A stretch of DNA of 19,194 nt from an uncultured Bacilli bacterium (GTDB lineage: Bacteria; Bacillota_I; Bacilli_A; RF39; UBA660). The position numbers were made by a program, and so were the translations under genes. Under the pieces are notes generated by a model. It saw only the letters and a list, made by a program, of their open reading frames with translations, had not been told where the DNA came from and made no database searches. The stretch spans positions 1 through 19,194 of the forward strand of contig CANTWP010000032.1 in assembly GCA_947853245.1 (NCBI GenBank). Reading direction: 5' to 3'. Numbering within the stretch: position 1 is the stretch's first letter; every line of letters starts with the position of its first letter. Below are positions 7,246-15,448 of this stretch, in pieces.

Positions 7246-8111
7246 AATTGAATTATTTCTGTATCAATACCTAAAAGTTCAATTTTTTCACTTATCACTT
7301 TGATCTCATCATCTGTAATTGTCTCAACAGTATTATAAGTAATACCTAATTTTAGGTATTTTTCTTTTGCTAAATTATGGCCTTTAAAAATTTCTACTTT
7401 TATTGGTTTAAATTGTTGTAAAAATTTGTATATCAAAGATAAATTATCCTCATTAGTAACATAAGGACTGATTAAAGGAATTCTAAAAATTACATTTTTC
7501 TTTCTTTTAAAAATTTCATCGATATTATGTAAATATATTTCTAAATTCCCTTGTAAATAACTTAAACATTTATTAGAATCCAATATCTTTAAATCTACTA
7601 TAAATAAATCTATATAATCTATAACTTTCAATAGTAAATCAGCAGTAACAAATAATGAAGTTTCAACAGCAATGTTAATTTTTTCTTGTTTTAAACTTTT
7701 CATTAAACTAATTAAAGACACACTTTGGATTAATGGCTCTCCTCCTGAAAATGTTACTCCACCATCGGTAGAATATAAAAATCTATCTTTTAAAATTTCT
7801 TTTTTTAACTTATCGTTGGTATAAAAATCAAATACTTTTTCAATAGCCATTATTGGACATTTATTAAAATTATGGCTTAAAAGTTCAGTAGTACTATTGT
7901 AACCATGACATTCTATTTTGTATGGGCATTCATCGTCAATCAAATGACAACTAGAATTTACAATATATTGGCAATTGTTAACACTACTTTCGGGATTAGA
8001 ACACCAAGGACATTTTAATGCACAAGAATGTAAGAAAATGGTTGTTCTAATACCTGGGCCATCATGAAAACAAGATCTTTGAATGGAATTAACAACTATA
8101 TAATCTTCCAT
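7242..8111 (-). CDS. Glycyl-radical enzyme activating protein (radical SAM)
   Basis: A 289-residue PflA-like radical-SAM enzyme. It would use a [4Fe-4S] cluster and S-adenosylmethionine to place a radical on the glycine of a partner enzyme. The cluster motif is CALKCPWC (Cys 30, 34, 37), preceded by FHDGPGIRTTIFLHSC. The SAM-binding GGVTFSGGEPL lies at 117-127 and VDLKILD follows later. Between these, activases of non-PFL glycyl-radical enzymes carry a ferredoxin-like insert with two four-Cys clusters. Here only Cys 47, 55, 62, 68 and 85 remain, irregularly spaced, so the auxiliary clusters look degenerate. It starts 4 nt after the glycyl-radical enzyme, whose last codons hold its GAAGGA site. 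That gene is its obvious substrate. Confidence 0.92.
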   Translation of the reverse strand: MEDYIVVNSIQRSCFHDGPGIRTTIFLHSCALKCPWCSNPESSVNNCQYIVNSSCHLIDDECPYKIECHGYNSTTELLSHNFNKCPIMAIEKVFDFYTNDKLKKEILKDRFLYSTDGGVTFSGGEPLIQSVSLISLMKSLKQEKINIAVETSLFVTADLLLKVIDYIDLFIVDLKILDSNKCLSYLQGNLEIYLHNIDEIFKRKKNVIFRIPLISPYVTNEDNLSLIYKFLQQFKPIKVEIFKGHNLAKEKYLKLGITYNTVETITDDEIKVISEKIELLGIDTEIIQF

Positions 8112-8115
8112 AAAC

Positions 8116-10092
8116 TTAAATTCCTTCTGCCTGTAAAGCTCTTTCTATAATAAGATTCTTATATTCCTCTGGCAAATCATTAAAATAAGCACTGAATCCC
8201 CATACTCTAACTATTAAATTACTATATAATTCTGGATGTTCTTTAGCGGATATTAAAGTTTTACTGTCAATAACATTTATTTGTAATTGATAAATATTTT
8301 TATTTAAATAAGCTCTAATATACTTAGTAAACTTATTTAAATTAATATTAATATATGAAGAATTTACTATAAAATCGACAACATTACCATTAATACAATT
8401 TTTAGGATAATTAATCTTATCAGCAAAACTCATTATGTCTAGATAATTATTAGAATAAGATGAAATATGAACGCCCAATGGTTCAAAGTTTTTTCTACCA
8501 TCATATGTTGCCTTTACTTTATTACCTATTTCTACATAAGAAGGACCACTTAATCCAAATTTAAAGTTTCCACCATTATTTGTTGTATACTTATCAAATT
8601 CATCAGATATAACTTTAATAATTTTATTTGTTAATTTAACTGCCTCTATATTAGTTGAGCCAAAACCAATTTTATTATTTTGCTTTAACATTAATAAAAC
8701 ATTATTATCTTGAAAATTATTTTGTCTAAAGTTATTTAATTGCTTTAAAGATATAATTTTTTTTTGATTTACTAACATCTCAATATTTAAAAAACAATTA
8801 ACAACATTAGAAAGACCCAAAGTTGTAAAACCAATATTTTTATATTTTATATGATCCGCTAAGACCATATTTTTAGTCTTATGACAATCTGAAATAAATA
8901 AAGATAAATATGGTTGTTTGTCATAATGAATATTTTGATGGGAGATTATCTGTTGTTGTATATATTTTTTTAAATTATCAAAATACTTATTCTCTATATT
9001 TGTTAAAGATAAATTATGTTCTTCTTTAAATAAAAAACTAAGTGGTTCTAATAAATTTAATATGCCGACATTATTTAAATCTATTGAGTTACCACATATA
9101 GATGGCTCCCAACAAGCAGCTGGAACATAGTTCCAAACATCAATTGGATCATATCCAAAATCTATTAATTTAGGTATAATAATTTCATCATTAGAAATTA
9201 TAGGAGAACCAATACCGCTTGCAATACACATCATTGCTTTATATATTATTTTTTCAGAAGTATTTTTGTTTACTCGTAAATATATTTTCGGATCTGGTTT
9301 ATTAAAATCATTCAATACTTCAATAAATAATTCTGTTAATTCGTTTTCTACGTTATTACCGTCTTTATCCAGGCCTCCTAAAACAATAATCTGTCCAGTA
9401 TCTCCAATTAAACAATTACTCTTATTTTTATAATGATAATTTAATAAATAATAAAATTCATGAATAATTTCTTTGGCTTTCTTTGAGGTAATCAAACCAT
9501 TTTTTAGATCGTTTTCATAATAAAAATTTAAAATAAAATCTAATCTACCTAAGCCACATAAATTATACCCAAATTGCCAAAATAACTGATTAAAAAATAG
9601 AACTCTTTGTAAAGCTTCAACAAAATTAGAACATTTATTATTTTTAATGTTTTTTAGGTTTTTCAATATCAATTTTTTATTTTTTAATTCTAAAGTATTT
9701 ATTTGTTCAATATAAATATCCAAATAATTTTCTAATTCTAAAATAAAGTTTATTTCTTCACCATTGTTAACAAATACCTTTTTTAGTTCATCTAAGCAAT
9801 TATCTAAAACAACACTATAATCAGGAGTCATATTATTATTAAGCTCAAATTCATGACCCATAATAAATTTAAAGTCTATAAAATAAACAAAATGTTTGGA
9901 AAAAATTATTGGTTCTTTTGTATTATTAATAATATTAGAAAAATTAAAATTATTATAAACTTTTATATCTTTCATAATCATTAAACTTTGAAATTTATTA
10001 GAACTATTATTTAAGTAAACAGCTCTATGATATTTATTTATATAATCAGTTCCTACTATCTTCTTTAAAGACTGTTTCAAAGCACTATTCAT
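8116..10092 (-). CDS. Short glycyl-radical enzyme (PFL/dehydratase superfamily), substrate unknown
   Basis: A 658-residue soluble enzyme, clearly shorter than the usual 760-850. The glycyl-radical loop IVRVWGFSAYF sits near the C-terminus with Gly632 as the radical site, preceded by QLQINVIDSKTL. The active-site thiyl motif is YVPAACWEPSICG with Cys327 and Glu329. The C-x-E-P pattern matches the dehydratase/lyase branch (glycerol dehydratase, choline lyase, hydroxyproline dehydratase usually have GCVEP) rather than pyruvate formate-lyase (CC). ATYDGRKNFEPLG near 528-540 is also family-typical. The shortening appears to be mostly at the N-terminal half. The start is ATG behind a perfect AAAGGAGGT. 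It lies between the flippase and its activase in one operon, so a role in making or modifying a glycan building block is inferred. An unrelated fermentative role remains possible. Confidence 0.9.
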   Translation of the reverse strand: MNSALKQSLKKIVGTDYINKYHRAVYLNNSSNKFQSLMIMKDIKVYNNFNFSNIINNTKEPIIFSKHFVYFIDFKFIMGHEFELNNNMTPDYSVVLDNCLDELKKVFVNNGEEINFILELENYLDIYIEQINTLELKNKKLILKNLKNIKNNKCSNFVEALQRVLFFNQLFWQFGYNLCGLGRLDFILNFYYENDLKNGLITSKKAKEIIHEFYYLLNYHYKNKSNCLIGDTGQIIVLGGLDKDGNNVENELTELFIEVLNDFNKPDPKIYLRVNKNTSEKIIYKAMMCIASGIGSPIISNDEIIIPKLIDFGYDPIDVWNYVPAACWEPSICGNSIDLNNVGILNLLEPLSFLFKEEHNLSLTNIENKYFDNLKKYIQQQIISHQNIHYDKQPYLSLFISDCHKTKNMVLADHIKYKNIGFTTLGLSNVVNCFLNIEMLVNQKKIISLKQLNNFRQNNFQDNNVLLMLKQNNKIGFGSTNIEAVKLTNKIIKVISDEFDKYTTNNGGNFKFGLSGPSYVEIGNKVKATYDGRKNFEPLGVHISSYSNNYLDIMSFADKINYPKNCINGNVVDFIVNSSYININLNKFTKYIRAYLNKNIYQLQINVIDSKTLISAKEHPELYSNLIVRVWGFSAYFNDLPEEYKNLIIERALQAEGI

Positions 10093-10131
10093 TTTATTCT
10101 ACCTCCTTTATTTGATTTTTAAAAATAACTG

Positions 10132-11592
10132 CTATTTTGAATGAATAAATTTTATTTTAAATTTATTAAATATTTCAATTAAAAATTGATCTTTAGTTAA
10201 AACCAACATTAATAAATAGATAATTATTCCACAAAGGATTTGTATTAAAGTACTAATTATATTGATGGGTAAAATTTTACCAATTAGAAAAATGAAAACG
10301 AACATTATAATGGAATAATAACAATATTTAATATTAGTCATAAAAATAGATTTAAAATTAAAAGTTTTTTTAAAATAAAATATTTGAATTATAAAAATTA
10401 TTGTTTCTGCTATAACAGACGCTAAGGCAGCACCGGATGATTTAAATATAGGTATTAAGATTAAATTTAGTATAGCATTTACAATTGCCCCTATTAATAC
10501 AGATACAGTAAACTTATGTTGATTATTAGTAGATATAGCATACTGAATACCCGTAATATTGTTAAAACCAATCGCTAAAAATAAAAAGCATAAAATAGAA
10601 ATTAAATTAATTGTTGGTAAAAAGTCTATACCAAAGAACCAAGGTACAAAATTACTAGTAATTGCCATCAAACCAAAACACATTGGAAACGCAATAAAGG
10701 AAACTACATTAAAAGATTTAACAATCCTTTGATTTAATTCTTCTTCTTTATTCTCTGCATGTAAATTTGATATTCTTGGAACCATAACTGTTCCAAAAGA
10801 TGTAATAATCATAAGACAAATATGTATTAATTTTTGGGATTGCTCATAATACCCTACTTCCCTCATATCATTTAAAATCCAACCTAACATAGTTTTATCT
10901 AATACTGTATATATTTGAATAGCTATCTGGGGAATAAATATCATTAAAGCATCCTTTAAATGTTTAAATAAATTTAATTCTTTTAAATTAACTTTAACTA
11001 AATATTTATTCAAATTAAACCACAATAACAACCAACTAAATGAATTAATTAATACCATTATTGCAAAATATATAATTAAAGAATCACTACTTCTAACAAA
11101 TATAAAAACAGAGGCTGTTAATAAAATCTTAATTATTAAATTTTGAAATGCTATTGTTTTAAAATCTTCTATTCCTTGATAAAACCAACTAATATCAAAA
11201 ATATTAAATATTAATTGAATAGTAAGAATTTTATAATAAACACTATAAATAGGATCTCTACAACAAGTAATTATAAATACTAATGTACTTATAAAAATAA
11301 ATATAGTTTTCAAAAATACTAATTCATAAAATATTTTACTACGTTTTTCAATATTGTGTTGAAAAGCCGCTATTTCTCTTTGACCATATAAATTAATACC
11401 TAAACATCCAAACAAAATAAAATAAGATAAAATAGATGAAGTAAAACTATAAATTCCTATTTTCTCCGCTCCTAATACTCTAGATAAATAAGGGGTGATA
11501 ATCAAAAGTGGTAAAAAAGTACAAACTTGATAAATTAAATTGTAAAAATAATTTTCTGTTAATGACGTCTTTGTTTTATATTGTCTAGACAT
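10132..11592 (-). CDS. wzx: Wzx-type polysaccharide flippase
   Basis: A 486-residue polytopic membrane protein of the polysaccharide transporter (MOP/PST) superfamily with about 12-14 membrane helices. Family signs: NLIYQVCTFLPLLIITPYLS at the N-terminus, RVLGAEKIGIYSFTSSIL (38-55), FDISWFYQGIEDFK near 155, DKTMLGWI and EVGYYEQSQKLI near 235-260, and a late PIFKSSGAALASVIAE helix. It would move undecaprenyl-linked repeat units across the membrane for the polymerase at 5158-6339. It overlaps the end of glf by 8 nt and lies 39 nt before the glycyl-radical gene. Confidence 0.93.
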   Translation of the reverse strand: MSRQYKTKTSLTENYFYNLIYQVCTFLPLLIITPYLSRVLGAEKIGIYSFTSSILSYFILFGCLGINLYGQREIAAFQHNIEKRSKIFYELVFLKTIFIFISTLVFIITCCRDPIYSVYYKILTIQLIFNIFDISWFYQGIEDFKTIAFQNLIIKILLTASVFIFVRSSDSLIIYFAIMVLINSFSWLLLWFNLNKYLVKVNLKELNLFKHLKDALMIFIPQIAIQIYTVLDKTMLGWILNDMREVGYYEQSQKLIHICLMIITSFGTVMVPRISNLHAENKEEELNQRIVKSFNVVSFIAFPMCFGLMAITSNFVPWFFGIDFLPTINLISILCFLFLAIGFNNITGIQYAISTNNQHKFTVSVLIGAIVNAILNLILIPIFKSSGAALASVIAETIIFIIQIFYFKKTFNFKSIFMTNIKYCYYSIIMFVFIFLIGKILPINIISTLIQILCGIIIYLLMLVLTKDQFLIEIFNKFKIKFIHSK

Positions 11593-12694
11593 TTAATTCC
11601 ACACTACTAAGTTCTAAAGCTTTTTTTACAATTTCATCCATATTATAGTACTTATATTCACCTAATCGACCACCAAATATAACACAATTTTCTTGATCAG
11701 CTAATTTCTGGTATCGTTTAAATAAGTCATTATTTTTATCATCATTGATAGGATAATATGCTTCTTTTTGCTGCTCATATTTGATAGGAAATTCTTTCGT
11801 TATAAGGGTACCTTTACAAGTGTTATTTTCAAAAAACTTATGCTCAATTATACGAGTGTAAGGGACACTAGATTCTGTATAATTTACTACAGCATTTCCT
11901 TGATAATTATCAATATCTTTATGTATTTCATGTTCAAATTTTAATGAACGATAATCTAATTTACCTAAAGAATAATCAAAATACTCATCAATCATTCCTG
12001 TGTATAATGTTTTCTTAGCTAAATTTTTATATTTATCTTTTTCTTTGTTATAATCAACATTTAATAAAACATCACATTTTTCTAACATTTTTTCAATAAT
12101 TTTATTATAACCCCCTATTGGAATGCCTTGAAATATATCATTAAAATAATTATTATTAAAAGTATATCTAACGGGGATTCTTTTAATAATAAAAGATGGT
12201 AACTCTTGACAAGTTTTTCCCCATTGTTTTTCTGTATAACCTTTAATAAACATCTCATAAATATCTTTACCCACTAAAGATAAAGCTTGTTCCTCTAGGT
12301 TCTTTGGTTCTTTAATAGCAAGACTTGCAATCTGTTCATTTATCTTCTTTTTAGCATCATTGGGTGTTAATACATCAGGCCAAACTTGTACAAAAGTATT
12401 CATATTAAATGGTAAATTATAAATTTTACTTTTATATCTAGCCACAGGGCTATTTATAAAATTATTAAACTCAGTAAATTGATTAATATAATCCCATACT
12501 TCTTTATTAGAAGTATGAAATATGTGAGCACCATATTTATGTACATTAATACCATTTATGTTTTCACAATATATATTACCGCCTATATGGTTCCTTCTAT
12601 CTATAACTAAACATTTTTTGCCATTTTTACTCATTTCATAAGCAAAAGTTGCTCCAAATAATCCTGCTCCTACTACTAAATAGTCATATTTCAT
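11585..12694 (-). CDS. glf: UDP-galactopyranose mutase
   Basis: Converts UDP-galactopyranose to UDP-galactofuranose using reduced FAD. Seen: the dinucleotide fold VVGAGLFGATFA near residues 7-18, DRRNHIGGN, KYGAHIFHT, the substrate-region PVARYKSKIYNLPFN, the RIPVRYTFNNNYF segment, and the closing FGGRLGEYKYYNMDEIV. At about 369 residues it matches the usual length. The frame is open back to GTG at 12704-12706, but ATG at 12692-12694 is preferred. MKYDYLVVG is the normal start, GGTG lies 6 nt upstream, and the promoter -10 at 12716-12721 leaves almost no leader for the GTG. It heads the operon glf-wzx-glycyl-radical enzyme-activase and implies galactofuranose in the polymer. Confidence 0.96.
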   Translation of the reverse strand: MKYDYLVVGAGLFGATFAYEMSKNGKKCLVIDRRNHIGGNIYCENINGINVHKYGAHIFHTSNKEVWDYINQFTEFNNFINSPVARYKSKIYNLPFNMNTFVQVWPDVLTPNDAKKKINEQIASLAIKEPKNLEEQALSLVGKDIYEMFIKGYTEKQWGKTCQELPSFIIKRIPVRYTFNNNYFNDIFQGIPIGGYNKIIEKMLEKCDVLLNVDYNKEKDKYKNLAKKTLYTGMIDEYFDYSLGKLDYRSLKFEHEIHKDIDNYQGNAVVNYTESSVPYTRIIEHKFFENNTCKGTLITKEFPIKYEQQKEAYYPINDDKNNDLFKRYQKLADQENCVIFGGRLGEYKYYNMDEIVKKALELSSVELNV

Positions 12695-12715
12695 GTTCAT
12701 CACCACTTCATTATA

Positions 12716-12744
12716 ATTATATCATTAATAATAATTATAAACAA
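12716..12744 (-). promoter_or_regulatory. Promoter of the glf operon
   Basis: TATAAT (12716-12721) preceded by TGA, with a weak -35 TTGTTT (12739-12744) 17 nt upstream. The predicted start near 12709 gives a leader of about 15 nt to the chosen glf ATG. Confidence 0.65.
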
Positions 12745-12776
12745 AAACATTTAGATTTTTTTAAAAAAAACTAAAT
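12741..12776 (-). terminator. Terminator after the acyltransferase gene
   Basis: ATTTAG/CTAAAT arms (12771-12776 and 12749-12754) enclose a T-run/A-run that can extend the stem, followed by GTTTTTGT on the minus strand. The 3' U-tract overlaps the -35 of the next promoter. The stem is AT-rich, so efficiency is uncertain. Confidence 0.55.
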
Positions 12777-12781
12777 CTTTA

Positions 12782-13855
12782 TTAATATAATTTAGCTTTT
12801 CTTGTAGTAAATAAGAATGATAAATATTTTCTAATTAAAATTATTGGATAAATTAACAATAATAAAACTATTAATGTTATTAAAACTAAAACTAATGTCG
12901 CACTCAAAATATTAGACATAATAACATAATAAGTATTTCCTAAAATCTTTACTAATAAAGTTTGTATCAAAGAAATAGCTTTACCATGAATAGCGAAATA
13001 AATAAGTGTATTTTGACCTATAAAACTAATAAATTTATTTGATTTTATTATTTTAGACAAATTAACAACTAAAAATACTCCACTAAATTTAATTATATAA
13101 TTAAATAAAATAAATAATAAAGATTTAGATGAAATTAGTTCACTTATAAAGATAGAAATTATATACACAATTAATAAAAGTATAATACTTTTAGAATTAT
13201 TTAAAAACATTTTCTTATGACTAAAAGCAACTTTATAATAATAACCAAATACCATAAAAAGAACCCCTTGAAATATATATTCAATATGCCAAGGTAATGC
13301 AACACTATGCCAAGGGAAAAAACTCGGATCCATATATGTACAATATAATAAACTTATAAAGGATAATATAAAAGAAATCATAAGGAGCATTAAACGTCTT
13401 GATATAATTTGTTCTTTTGAATGCTTATATTCTGTGTTAATTATAAAATAAAATGGTATAAATGCTAAAAATATAGCCGCAACAAACCAAACATTATCAC
13501 CATAAGCTCGAATTTGTAAAATGTTTTTTAATATAGCTACAGAAAATTTTTCTTGCTCATTAAATGAAATAATTTGTGATAATATAATATTTAAATTACT
13601 AAAAAATAACCAAGGCATAAATAAACTTCTAAATTTTTTATATAAAAAATCTTTAAAATTACTAGTTGGTTCATATACATATCCAGAGCAAAAGAAAAAA
13701 GTTGCCAAAACAAAAGGAGTCATAAAATGAACTAAATAAGTAGGTACATAATTTAAATGTAACAATATAACCCAAAAGATCGCAATACTTTTAACGGTAT
13801 CTATCCACTCTATTCTTTGATTATTTTTTTTCTCTTGCTGTATATTTTCATTCAT
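12782..13855 (-). CDS. Acyltransferase 3 family membrane protein (O-acyltransferase)
   Basis: A 357-residue integral membrane protein of the acyltransferase-3 family, which transfers acetyl or other acyl groups to cell-surface glycans. The N-terminus shows RIEWIDTVKSIAIFWVILLH, with the conserved His at position 33 at the end of the first helix, followed by FFFCSGYVY. About ten membrane segments run to the C-terminus, including GQNTLIYFAIHGKAISLI near 280-297. Length and topology are normal. The ATG has GGAGTGA upstream and lies 26 nt after the GT4 gene, with which it probably shares a transcript. It is likely to acylate the polymer made by this locus; the acyl donor is not evident. Confidence 0.88.
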   Translation of the reverse strand: MNENIQQEKKNNQRIEWIDTVKSIAIFWVILLHLNYVPTYLVHFMTPFVLATFFFCSGYVYEPTSNFKDFLYKKFRSLFMPWLFFSNLNIILSQIISFNEQEKFSVAILKNILQIRAYGDNVWFVAAIFLAFIPFYFIINTEYKHSKEQIISRRLMLLMISFILSFISLLYCTYMDPSFFPWHSVALPWHIEYIFQGVLFMVFGYYYKVAFSHKKMFLNNSKSIILLLIVYIISIFISELISSKSLLFILFNYIIKFSGVFLVVNLSKIIKSNKFISFIGQNTLIYFAIHGKAISLIQTLLVKILGNTYYVIMSNILSATLVLVLITLIVLLLLIYPIILIRKYLSFLFTTRKAKLY

Positions 13856-13881
13856 AATATCACTCCATTAAATAAACGCCA

Positions 13882-15111
13882 TTATTTTCCTTTATTTAAG
13901 GTTTTTTTATACACACTCATAATTGCTTTATAATGCCTATCAGCTGTAAATTTTTTTCGATACATTTTATAAGAATAGTCTGAAAACTTTTGATATTGTA
14001 CTTCATTTAGATTTTCCATTTTATTTAAACAATCAATTAAGGAATTAATATCATTATTTTTAAAAAGAAAACCATTTTTATTATTAATAATCATCTCTGA
14101 AATACCACCGAGATCTGAACCAATTATTGGTTTTCCTAGTTGCAGAGATTCAATTATAGAATAAGGACTATTCTCATACCAAGATGATGGGGCTACTACA
14201 CATTTTGCCTTTTTTACAATTCTCTGAAGTTCGTTTTTCTGCTTAAACCCCTTAAAAATTACATTATTTATTTTCTCTTTAATTACATATTTTCTAAGTT
14301 CTTCTTCCATAGGACCAGTTCCAATAACAATCAATTTCTTATTAAAGTTTTTAAAAGCGTCGATCAATATATACAACCCTTTCTCTTCAGATAATCTACC
14401 AAAATATACGTAATTTCCATTAAATGAATATTGCTTTTCAATTTGTTGATTGTTTTCTAAAAAATTAGGTATATAAACTAAGCGTTCGGGATTAATACCG
14501 AATTCTTTAAATTTATTATTATAAAACTTACTAGGAGTTATTATATATTTAATACTATCATAGCTCTTTTTCAAATAATTAACATAAGATTCTATCGAGA
14601 TTATAGCACTTTTAATATAAGACTTTTTTACACACTTAGACAAAGTGCATTGATAATATTTATGTTTTTTACATTTTTCACAAATTTTATGATTATTAAA
14701 CATTTGATAATTTGGACATAGCATTTTTAAATCATGTGCTGTATACACAATAGGGATATTATGAGAGTTTAAAATATCAATAATAGATAATGAAAGCTGA
14801 TGTTGAAAAATATGAAGATGGGCTATATCTGGTTGAGTTGCTTCAATTAATTTCTTTAATTTATGACGTGCCTCAAAAGAATATATAATTTTTAAAGCAT
14901 ATTTAACAGATTGAAAAAAGTTTTTAGGATTGTTATAATTTACATTATCTACAAAATAATCACTATATTCTGATGAAAAATTTTTATCATCCTTCATAGA
15001 AAAATCAATAACTGTGTGACCATTTTTTTGTAATATTTCCTTTAAAGCAAAATAATAAGTTTCACTTCCACCTTTGATATAAAAAAATTTATTTATCATT
15101 AATATTTTCAT
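13882..15111 (-). CDS. GT4 family glycosyltransferase
   Basis: A 409-residue two-Rossmann (GT-B fold) glycosyltransferase. The acceptor-side glycine loop is KGGSETYY (13-20), and TAHDLKMLCPNY follows near 124-135. The C-terminal donor domain has YFGRLSEEKGL (236-246) and the retaining-GT4 E-x7-E motif in WYENSPYSIIESLQLGKP, with Glu313 and Glu321. A Cys-rich insert (Cys 132, 144, 147, 155, 160) is typical of one GT4 subgroup and may bind a metal. It is cytoplasmic or membrane-associated. The Shine-Dalgarno is strong (AAGGGGGTGA). It is first gene of the polysaccharide locus, behind a long leader. The sugar is unknown. Confidence 0.93.
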   Translation of the reverse strand: MKILMINKFFYIKGGSETYYFALKEILQKNGHTVIDFSMKDDKNFSSEYSDYFVDNVNYNNPKNFFQSVKYALKIIYSFEARHKLKKLIEATQPDIAHLHIFQHQLSLSIIDILNSHNIPIVYTAHDLKMLCPNYQMFNNHKICEKCKKHKYYQCTLSKCVKKSYIKSAIISIESYVNYLKKSYDSIKYIITPSKFYNNKFKEFGINPERLVYIPNFLENNQQIEKQYSFNGNYVYFGRLSEEKGLYILIDAFKNFNKKLIVIGTGPMEEELRKYVIKEKINNVIFKGFKQKNELQRIVKKAKCVVAPSSWYENSPYSIIESLQLGKPIIGSDLGGISEMIINNKNGFLFKNNDINSLIDCLNKMENLNEVQYQKFSDYSYKMYRKKFTADRHYKAIMSVYKKTLNKGK

Positions 15112-15170
15112 AACTCACCCCCTTAATCTACAATAGTGTAATAATTTATAAAAAAAAATACAAAAATAAA

Positions 15171-15365
15171 TCAGAAAATTTTCCAATTTACTTCTGTCTT
15201 TATATTCATTATTAATAGAAGAGGCTTTAAAACACCCTTCCCCAAGTTAACTATTTGTAAATTGTCCAAACAAACATTTGTCATATTATCAACCACTTTC
15301 CAATAATACTCTATAAGATATAAATATTGTCTATCATTATCAAAAAATGAAATTCTTCCTTTAAT
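15171..15365 (-). other. Open frame of 64 codons in GT4 leader; small gene or gene remnant
   Basis: A stop-free frame runs from a TAA at 15366-15368 to TGA at 15171-15173. It contains protein-like residues such as RQYLYLIEYYWKVVDNM and LQIVNLGKGVLKPLLLIMN. The only in-frame ATG is at 15282-15284, giving 37 residues with poor Shine-Dalgarno support, and a -10 box sits just upstream of the frame. It could be a remnant of a polysaccharide gene, a leader peptide or chance. I do not recognise it. Confidence 0.3.
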
Positions 15366-15369
15366 TTAG

Positions 15370-15398
15370 ATTATACCATAATTTGTTTTAATTGAAAA
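15370..15398 (-). promoter_or_regulatory. Promoter of the GT4-acyltransferase transcript
   Basis: TTTTCA (15393-15398), a 17-nt spacer, and TATAAT (15370-15375) preceded by TGG (extended -10). It lies just after the dnaJ terminator and would give a leader of about 250 nt. Confidence 0.72.
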
Positions 15399-15414
15399 TA
15401 GTTTTGATATAAAT

Positions 15415-15441
15415 TAACAAAAGCATAACTTTCATTATGCT
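15415..15441 (-). terminator. Intrinsic terminator after dnaJ
   Basis: A perfect AGCATAA/TTATGCT stem (15435-15441 and 15422-15428) with a 6-nt loop is followed by TTTTGTT on the minus strand. It lies 7 nt past the dnaJ stop and closes the chaperone block. Confidence 0.78.
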
Positions 15442-15448
15442 CTATTTT

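Larger units (their letters stand above)
15112..15448 (-). other. 337-bp intergenic region with long GT4 leader
   Basis: No complete gene is convincing here. On the minus strand it holds the dnaJ terminator, a promoter (15370-15398) and a leader of about 250 nt ahead of the GT4 gene. The leader includes an open frame (15171-15365), a possible GAAGGG/CTCTTC hairpin (about 15220-15242), and a long T-run at 15150-15158. No riboswitch or T-box signature was recognised. Confidence 0.6.

Noticed and set aside
12695..12706. GTG start of glf four codons upstream
   Set aside because: It would sit within about 5 nt of the predicted transcription start, and the family normally begins at MKYDYLVVG.
15140..15180. 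Possible terminator formed by the long T-run and a GAAAATTTTC palindrome before GT4
   Set aside because: The palindrome has no loop and the T-run is separated from it, so no convincing hairpin forms.
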